A stretch of DNA of 11,044 nt from Promethearchaeota archaeon. Lineage in GTDB: Archaea; Asgardarchaeota; Lokiarchaeia; Sigynarchaeales; SOKP01. Both the position numbers and the translations under genes were made by a program. The stretch spans positions 1-11,044 of the forward strand of contig SDNN01000084.1 of assembly GCA_004524425.1 (NCBI GenBank). Reading direction: 5' to 3'. How positions within the stretch are numbered: position 1 is the stretch's first letter; each line of letters begins with the position of its first letter. Shown piece by piece: positions 6,784-11,044 of the stretch. Below the pieces are notes generated by a model. The model ran no database searches, had not been told where the DNA came from, and saw nothing but the letters and a program-made list of their open reading frames with translations.

Positions 6784-7491
6784 ATGTCGTTTCCTAAGAT
6801 TTCAAGAAAAATTGATAAAGATCAAGAAATAGTTAAGGTACAGTTCTTAACTGAAAGTTTAGAATTAATTTTAAACAAGGAAAAATGCGTCGGTTGCGGT
6901 ACTTGCGCTCGGGTCTGTCCAAAGGAAGCCATTTCAAGAGGCCCTGTTGGAGCAACGCGAAGATTTCCAACCACGGAGGATATTATTGCGCAGGTATATG
7001 ATCCTAAGAAATGCGTGTTTTGTGGAACTTGTGTCTACATGTGTCCATTTGGTGCCCTAACTCTTAAGAAAGATGGGGAAATTGTTAAATTGGATGACAT
7101 TCCAATTGTAGCTCAAAAAGTTGTACCAAAACTCGAATTTGAGGCAAAAAAATTGGAGTCAGGAAGAGTAGTTAAACAATATGGTACAGCTGAAGTAAGC
7201 GTCATAGATGAGGAATGTGCAAAAGGATGTGGAACTTGTGCTGAGGTTTGTCCTGCAGGAGTGATTGAAATAGCAAAAAAGCCCGAACACGGTTGGGAGA
7301 TTGCCAAGAATGTAGAAGTAGTTGATCCTGATGCTTGCTTAGCATGTGGAGCATGTGATAATGCATGTCCCACTGGAGCATTACAATTAAAAATAAAGGA
7401 GATCAAGTTTTCAGGAGATTACAATGAGATCTTTTGGGATCCTTTATTAGAAAGATTAAAATCATTAAGGTGGAATAAAAAGGAGGAATAA
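6784..7491 (+). CDS. fwdF: 4x[4Fe-4S] polyferredoxin, FwdF-like subunit
   Basis: A 235-residue polyferredoxin with sixteen cysteines in four clusters: 35/38/41/45, 77/80/83/87, 145/149/152/156 and 185/188/191/195. The third motif is slightly expanded (CX3CX2CX3C). The pairs 1-2 and 3-4 are separated by a 57-residue linker (88-144), so it looks like two dicluster modules. In the formylmethanofuran dehydrogenase complex FwdF forms the Fe-S wire linking FwdG to other complexes, but the methanogen protein carries eight clusters, so this version is about half that size. The start at 6784 follows the fwdG-like stop by 2 bp. A short tail rich in Trp and Lys ends the protein. Assignment to the Fwd complex rests on operon position. 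Confidence 0.78.
   Translation: MSFPKISRKIDKDQEIVKVQFLTESLELILNKEKCVGCGTCARVCPKEAISRGPVGATRRFPTTEDIIAQVYDPKKCVFCGTCVYMCPFGALTLKKDGEIVKLDDIPIVAQKVVPKLEFEAKKLESGRVVKQYGTAEVSVIDEECAKGCGTCAEVCPAGVIEIAKKPEHGWEIAKNVEVVDPDACLACGACDNACPTGALQLKIKEIKFSGDYNEIFWDPLLERLKSLRWNKKEE
7482..7486 (+). promoter_or_regulatory. Shine-Dalgarno site of fwdD
   Basis: GGAGG near the end of the fwdF-like gene, 8 nt before ATG 7495. Confidence 0.55.
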
Positions 7492-7494
7492 AGA

Positions 7495-7890
7495 ATGAGT
7501 GTTGATGATTTTATTTTATTAACCGGTCGAACTATAAATCAAGGAGTCGCCTTAGAAGGAGGTAAATTGACGAAAGAAAATGTTCGAGCTGCCGCTATTT
7601 GTGCTTTCGATAAGGATGATTTTAAAAAATTGGATACAATGGTTGGTACTCCAGTAAAAGTGATTACTGACTATGGCGAAGTGGTAGTATATTCAACCAT
7701 ATCTGAGGAAGGCCCCCATCCAGGCATCATCTTTGTTCCAATGGGACCATGGGCCAATCAAGTAGTCAATCCTGATTCTCAATCATGTGGTACTCCTACA
7801 TATAAAGGAATGAAGGCAACTGTCGAAGTTATGAAAAGTGGAAAGGTATTAGATGCTTTAGAATTGATAAAAACCTTAAAGGAGGCTTGA
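7495..7890 (+). CDS. fwdD: Formylmethanofuran dehydrogenase subunit D (molybdopterin dinucleotide-binding)
   Basis: A 131-residue protein, the usual FwdD length (about 130). FwdD is the C-terminal molybdopterin-dinucleotide-binding domain of the formate-dehydrogenase-like catalytic unit, encoded apart from FwdB. The family opening ILLTGRTINQG (7-17) and EGGK (21-24) is clear, as are GPHPGIIFVPMGPWANQVV (73-91), which includes pterin-contacting loops, and SCGTPTYKG (96-104). Together with FwdB it binds the bis-pyranopterin W or Mo cofactor that reduces CO2 to formate. It lies 3 bp after the fwdF-like gene and 4 bp before fwdB, so the three products are surely made together. Confidence 0.92.
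   Translation: MSVDDFILLTGRTINQGVALEGGKLTKENVRAAAICAFDKDDFKKLDTMVGTPVKVITDYGEVVVYSTISEEGPHPGIIFVPMGPWANQVVNPDSQSCGTPTYKGMKATVEVMKSGKVLDALELIKTLKEA
7881..7885 (+). promoter_or_regulatory. Shine-Dalgarno site of fwdB
   Basis: GGAGG inside the last codons of fwdD, 9 nt before ATG 7895. Confidence 0.55.
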
Positions 7891-7894
7891 AAAA

Positions 7895-9217
7895 ATGGCA
7901 ACAAAGAAGATAAAGACTGTTTATGATGTCGTGTGCCCTTTCTGTGGTACTTTATGCGATGATTTAGAGGTAGACGTATCTGAAAACAAGGTTATTGAAG
8001 TGAGAAATGCGTGTCAAATTGGCACGAAGAAGTTTTTCTCCTCCAATCCTAGTGAACATCGATATGAAAAACCAATGATAAGGGATAAAGGTGAATTAAA
8101 GGAAACTACCTGGGAGGATGCAATTGATAAAGCTGCAGACATTTTGGTAAAAGCTAAAAGACCCCTCATGTATGGATTTTCAAGTACTGAATGTGAAGCT
8201 CAAAGTAAAGGTGTAGAGTTAGCAGAAATACTGGGTGGAATTCTAGATAATACAGCTTCGGTTTGTCACGGTCCAACTTTATTAGCTGAACAAGATGTTG
8301 GTGTTCCTACATCCACGCTAGGAGAATATAAAAATCGAGCTGATTTAGTAATTTTTTGGGGTTCTAATCCTGTTCATGCCCATCCAAGACATCTTGGTAG
8401 GTATAGCGAATTTGTGAGGGGTTATTTCAGGAAAGATGGAAGGAATGATAGATATGTTGTGGTAGTTGATCCCAGAAATACGCACACAGCTCAAATAGCC
8501 GATTTATATATTAAAGTAAGACCTAATGAAGATTATGAATTATTCAATGCCCTCAGAGCAGTTCTTAGGGGGGTTGAATTGGACGTTGAAGAGGTTTCAG
8601 GTGTACCCATAAAAGAAATCAAGACCTTAGTTGAAAAAATGAAAGCAAGTAATTTTGGAGTCATTTTCTTTGGAATGGGATTAACTCAAACATTAGCACA
8701 CCATAGAAATATTGATGCTGCTATTTGTTTAACAAGAGAACTTAATGACCATACTAAATTCTTAATAACCCCCATGAGGGGGCACTATAATGTGACTGGA
8801 GCAAACCAAGTGTTCACCTGGAATGCTGGTTACGGTTATTCCATGGATTTTTCTAAAGGATATCCTCGGTATAATCCTGGTGAATTTTCCGCGGTTGAAT
8901 TACTCATGAAAGATCAAGTCGATGCAACATTGGTTGTTTCATCCGATCCTGCTAGTAATTTTCCCGCTGCTTCCGTTAAGAATTTATTTAAACATCCGTT
9001 AATTATTTTAGAACCTCATCAAACTCCTTCATCTGCTCTTGCTGATATAGTTTTACCACCCGCCATGGCAGGGATCGAAGTGGAAGGCACCGCGTATCGA
9101 ATGGACAGCGTTCCAATACGTCTGAGAAAGGTTAAGGAAGCACCAGGAGAATGCTTAAGCGATAAAGATATTTTGGAAAAACTAATTGAAAAAGTAAAAG
9201 AAAAAGTAGGTGAATAA
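7895..9217 (+). CDS. fwdB: Formylmethanofuran dehydrogenase subunit B (catalytic, W/Mo)
   Basis: The catalytic subunit that interconverts CO2 and formate at a tungsto- or molybdopterin centre; 440 residues, matching FwdB/FmdB (about 430). The N-terminal [4Fe-4S] site is Cys14, Cys17, Cys21 and Cys40 (CPFCGTLCDD ... NACQIG). The metal ligand is Cys124 in SVCHGPT, followed by His125; by position these correspond to the active-site Cys-His of the methanogen enzyme. The codon is TGT, so it is a cysteine enzyme, not a selenocysteine one. Arg295 in TPMRGHYNVTGAN is a likely match to the catalytic arginine. FWGSNPVHAHPRHLGRYS (154-171) and EPHQTPSSALADIVLPPA (373-390) are typical pterin-binding blocks. 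fwdC begins 3 bp after the stop; in several archaea fwdA would stand here. Mo versus W cannot be told from sequence. Confidence 0.94.
   Translation: MATKKIKTVYDVVCPFCGTLCDDLEVDVSENKVIEVRNACQIGTKKFFSSNPSEHRYEKPMIRDKGELKETTWEDAIDKAADILVKAKRPLMYGFSSTECEAQSKGVELAEILGGILDNTASVCHGPTLLAEQDVGVPTSTLGEYKNRADLVIFWGSNPVHAHPRHLGRYSEFVRGYFRKDGRNDRYVVVVDPRNTHTAQIADLYIKVRPNEDYELFNALRAVLRGVELDVEEVSGVPIKEIKTLVEKMKASNFGVIFFGMGLTQTLAHHRNIDAAICLTRELNDHTKFLITPMRGHYNVTGANQVFTWNAGYGYSMDFSKGYPRYNPGEFSAVELLMKDQVDATLVVSSDPASNFPAASVKNLFKHPLIILEPHQTPSSALADIVLPPAMAGIEVEGTAYRMDSVPIRLRKVKEAPGECLSDKDILEKLIEKVKEKVGE
9208..9213 (+). promoter_or_regulatory. Shine-Dalgarno site of fwdC
   Basis: AGGTGA at the end of fwdB, 7 nt before ATG 9221. 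This supports translation of fwdC straight after fwdB, with no gene lost between them by annotation error. Confidence 0.5.
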
Positions 9218-9220
9218 GAC

Positions 9221-10072
9221 ATGGCAGAAATCAAATTAAAATTAAAGAAACAACCAGAAGTACCAATTGAAGCAGAATCAATAACTCCAGACAACTTTGC
9301 AGGAAAATCTAGTGCGGATATCAAAAAAATTCCTATATATCATGGGAGTGAAATAGCTAAACTCGAGGATTTTTTTAGTATTTCAGGAAAGTCAGGCGAA
9401 TTAAATGAACTAACCATAATAATCGATGGAGAGCTTTCGATGATCAAGCGCATCGGAGAAAAAATGACTGGTGGTGAAATCATTATTAATGGTGATGTAG
9501 GAATGCACGTGGGGAACCAGATGTCTGGAGGGAAAATAACAGTAAATGGAAATGCTGATGACTGGGCAGGGGCTATGATGAAAGGTGGAGAATTAGAGAT
9601 TAATGGGGATGCTGGTAACTACGTGGGTGCAGCATATAGGGGTTATTGGAAGGGCATGATGAATGGTAAGATAGTAGTTAAAGGAAAAGTTGGTGTCGAA
9701 TCACTCTTGTGGGCTAATGGTTCAATTCCCGCTAAAAGATTTCCTACATTGATATGTGGCAGTGCTGGTTCTTTCTTAGGAATTCATAATCATGGGGCAA
9801 CAATAATAGTTGAAGGAGACGTTGATCGATGTGCTGGAGCGGATCAAATAAAAGGCACGATTGTTGTAAAGGGTAAAGTTTCGAGGTTGCTGCCCTCTTA
9901 TGTTAAAATCGGAGAGGTCAAGGAAATTGAATTGTTTAATGGAGAAAAAATCAAGGGTAAGTTCATTGAATACAGCGGCGATCATTCTGTTAAAAAAAAC
10001 CATTCTGTTGCTGATAAAAAGACTGGCGAGATTAAAAAAGGAGTCAATGGCAGATTGTATGTTGCTGCTTAA
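9221..10072 (+). CDS. fwdC: Formylmethanofuran dehydrogenase subunit C
   Basis: A 283-residue structural subunit built of a right-handed beta-helix (GXGXG domain, also found in glutamate synthase alpha subunit). Repeats with a GG-(E/K)-hydrophobic-NG pattern are visible: GGEIIINGDVG (84-94), GGKITVNGNA (103-112), GGELEINGDAG (122-132), NGKIVVKGKVG (148-158), GATIIVEGDV (192-201) and KGTIVVKGKV (211-220). RGYWKGMMNG (140-149) and ICGSAGSFLGIHNHG (178-192) are family landmarks. In the methanogen complex FwdC bridges FwdA to the catalytic FwdBD unit, and retention of FwdC therefore argues that a FwdA partner may exist elsewhere. The C-terminal 30 residues are rich in Lys and His. It is the last gene of the operon and is followed by T-rich sequence. 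Confidence 0.92.
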   Translation: MAEIKLKLKKQPEVPIEAESITPDNFAGKSSADIKKIPIYHGSEIAKLEDFFSISGKSGELNELTIIIDGELSMIKRIGEKMTGGEIIINGDVGMHVGNQMSGGKITVNGNADDWAGAMMKGGELEINGDAGNYVGAAYRGYWKGMMNGKIVVKGKVGVESLLWANGSIPAKRFPTLICGSAGSFLGIHNHGATIIVEGDVDRCAGADQIKGTIVVKGKVSRLLPSYVKIGEVKEIELFNGEKIKGKFIEYSGDHSVKKNHSVADKKTGEIKKGVNGRLYVAA

Positions 10073-10117
10073 CTTTTTTAAATAGTACTTAATTTTTATT
10101 AATTTCTACTTTTTTTC
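10073..10117 (+). terminator. T-rich transcription terminator of the fwd operon
   Basis: Three T-runs lie just after the fwdC stop: T6 at 10074-10079, T5 at 10093-10097 and T7 at 10110-10116. Successive oligo-T tracts without a hairpin are the usual archaeal intrinsic termination signal. Confidence 0.5.
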
Positions 10118-10198
10118 AATAGAGAAAGTCTTTTAATACTTATTCGAATATTTTTTATGCAAGATTTAACAAATATTATCCTCTTATCGTGAAAGCAT
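10118..10198 (+). promoter_or_regulatory. Probable promoter region of fdhD
   Basis: After the T-runs about 80 bp of AT-rich sequence precede fdhD, with TATA-like stretches at 10129-10138 and 10145-10158. No Shine-Dalgarno site is seen before the TTG start, so fdhD may have its own short-leader transcript. No RNA gene is visible. Confidence 0.25.
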
Positions 10199-11008
10199 TT
10201 GTTTAAGCGCAAAGTAAATATTACACGAGTTCATGATGCTCAAGTAGAGTCTCTTGATGATACAGTTTTAATAGAGTCCCCTATCGACATATTTGTAAAT
10301 TCTGAACCAGTGGTGAACATCGTGTGTTTGCCTAATCATTTAAAAGAGCTTGCTATAGGATTTTTATTTTCTATTGGTATTATTGATTCAATCGAGGATA
10401 TTAATAATATCCAAGTTAATGAACTCGAAAACCAAATTAAAATACGATTAGCTAACTCAATAAAATTTGATATCAATAAGTTAAATCTCAATGCCGTTGG
10501 TCGTGTGATTGATACTTCATGTGGAATTACCTCACCGTGGAGAGATATCATCAAATCAACATTGAGTGAAATAAATATGTCAGAAATTTCTAATAATAAC
10601 TTAAAAATTAGTTCACAAATAATTGTTGATTCGGTAAAGACCATGCAAAAAGAGATGAATCTCTATAGAGAAACTGGAGGATGTCATGGGGCTGCTATTT
10701 TTGATACTAATGGTGAAATCATTACAGTTAGAGAAGATATTGGCCGTCATAATGCGATCGATAAGGTGATAGGAGCTTTGGTACTGAAAAAACATGACTT
10801 TAAGGATATATTTTTAATATCCTCGGGTAGATTAACTGGTGATTCAGTTTTAAAAGCAATCAGAGCAAAAATACCAATTCTTGCTTCGGTATCTGCACCT
10901 ATTGAATCTGGAATACGGTTGGCTTTTACTTATGGAATAACCTTAATAGGTTTTGTAAGAGGAAAAAGAATGAATATATATACTCACCCTAAAAGAATTT
11001 TAATTTAA
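10199..11008 (+). CDS. fdhD: FdhD, sulfur carrier for formate dehydrogenase-type Mo/W cofactor
   Basis: FdhD moves sulfur from a cysteine desulfurase to the bis-pyranopterin Mo/W cofactor and is needed for formate dehydrogenase activity in bacteria. The 269 residues are of normal length. Family motifs are SCGI (107-110), RETGGCHGAA (157-166), REDIGRHNAIDKVIG (178-192), SSGRLTGDSVLKA (208-220), IPILASVSAP (225-234) and the terminal GFVRGKRMNIYTHPKRI (251-267). The CxxC of the E. coli protein (Cys121/Cys124) is reduced here to Cys108 with Thr111 in the second place, while Cys162 in GGCH could be an additional thiol. The frame has a stop (TGA) 9 bp before TTG 10199 and no early ATG, so TTG is the likely start. 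Its place after the fwd operon suggests that its client is FwdB, or a formate dehydrogenase encoded nearby. Confidence 0.9.
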   Translation: MFKRKVNITRVHDAQVESLDDTVLIESPIDIFVNSEPVVNIVCLPNHLKELAIGFLFSIGIIDSIEDINNIQVNELENQIKIRLANSIKFDINKLNLNAVGRVIDTSCGITSPWRDIIKSTLSEINMSEISNNNLKISSQIIVDSVKTMQKEMNLYRETGGCHGAAIFDTNGEIITVREDIGRHNAIDKVIGALVLKKHDFKDIFLISSGRLTGDSVLKAIRAKIPILASVSAPIESGIRLAFTYGITLIGFVRGKRMNIYTHPKRILI

Positions 11009-11041
11009 GCTTCAAGCTATATTTAATTTTAAATTATTTTT
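11008..11041 (+). terminator. Possible terminator after fdhD
   Basis: A tight inverted repeat, AGCTT/AAGCT around one base (11008-11018), is followed by T-rich sequence ending in T5 (11037-11041). The repeat is too tight for a good hairpin, so the T-rich tract is the more likely signal. Confidence 0.25.
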
Positions 11042-11044
11042 CAG

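Noticed and set aside
8264..8268. Possible selenocysteine at the FwdB active site
   Set aside because: The codon at the metal-ligand position (residue 124) is TGT, not TGA, and no in-frame TGA exists, so it is the cysteine form.
1..11044. Mobile element, CRISPR array or defence genes
   Set aside because: No transposase, integrase, terminal inverted repeats or regularly spaced repeats were seen; all recognisable genes are metabolic and the base composition looks even.

Overview
The window reads as a piece of an AT-rich archaeal chromosome. Evidence for archaea: a formylmethanofuran dehydrogenase (Fwd) gene set, an MvhD-type [2Fe-2S] protein, a two-gene 2-oxoacid:ferredoxin oxidoreductase with fused gamma-alpha subunit, T-run terminator-like tracts and TATA-like upstream sequences. 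The gene set fits an anaerobe with the archaeal (methanofuran/tetrahydromethanopterin) Wood-Ljungdahl branch. An uncultured lineage such as Asgard archaea is a plausible guess, but nothing here (for example no mcr gene) fixes the lineage.

Layout. (1) 2-373 (+): the 3' end of an unrecognised gene, open to the window edge. (2) 459-3302 (+): two tandem paralogous flavoproteins, each apparently made of an N-terminal flavodoxin-fold domain and a C-terminal flavodoxin-fold domain with the compact CX2CX2CX5C cysteine motif of iron-sulfur flavoproteins. (3) 3331-5830 (-): korB and korA, convergent with the flavoprotein genes. (4) 5831-6089: a 259-bp AT-rich divergent promoter region. (5) 6090-10072 (+): a tightly packed operon of mvhD-like, fwdG-like, fwdF-like, fwdD, fwdB and fwdC, with 2-4 bp gaps and good Shine-Dalgarno sites before most genes. 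(6) 10199-11008 (+): fdhD, the sulfur-insertion factor for formate-dehydrogenase-type Mo/W cofactors, after a T-rich gap.

How it may work together. FwdB/FwdD hold the tungsto- or molybdopterin site that interconverts CO2 and formate. The FwdG/FwdF ferredoxins supply electrons, and the MvhD-like protein probably connects them to a heterodisulfide-reductase-like (HdrA) partner outside the window. FwdC is the scaffold. FwdA, the hydrolase that puts formate on methanofuran, is absent: fwdB and fwdC are only 3 bp apart. With fdhD next door, two readings are open: fwdA lies elsewhere and this is an ordinary Fwd, or the complex works as an Hdr-linked CO2 reductase/formate dehydrogenase. The oxidoreductase and the Fe-S flavoproteins would share the same low-potential ferredoxin pool.

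Notable oddities are the missing fwdA, the mvhD gene leading a fwd operon, a half-size FwdF, a KorB with only three cysteines (Ala where the fourth cluster ligand is expected), an FdhD with one cysteine of its CxxC motif, and the duplicated two-domain Fe-S flavoprotein.
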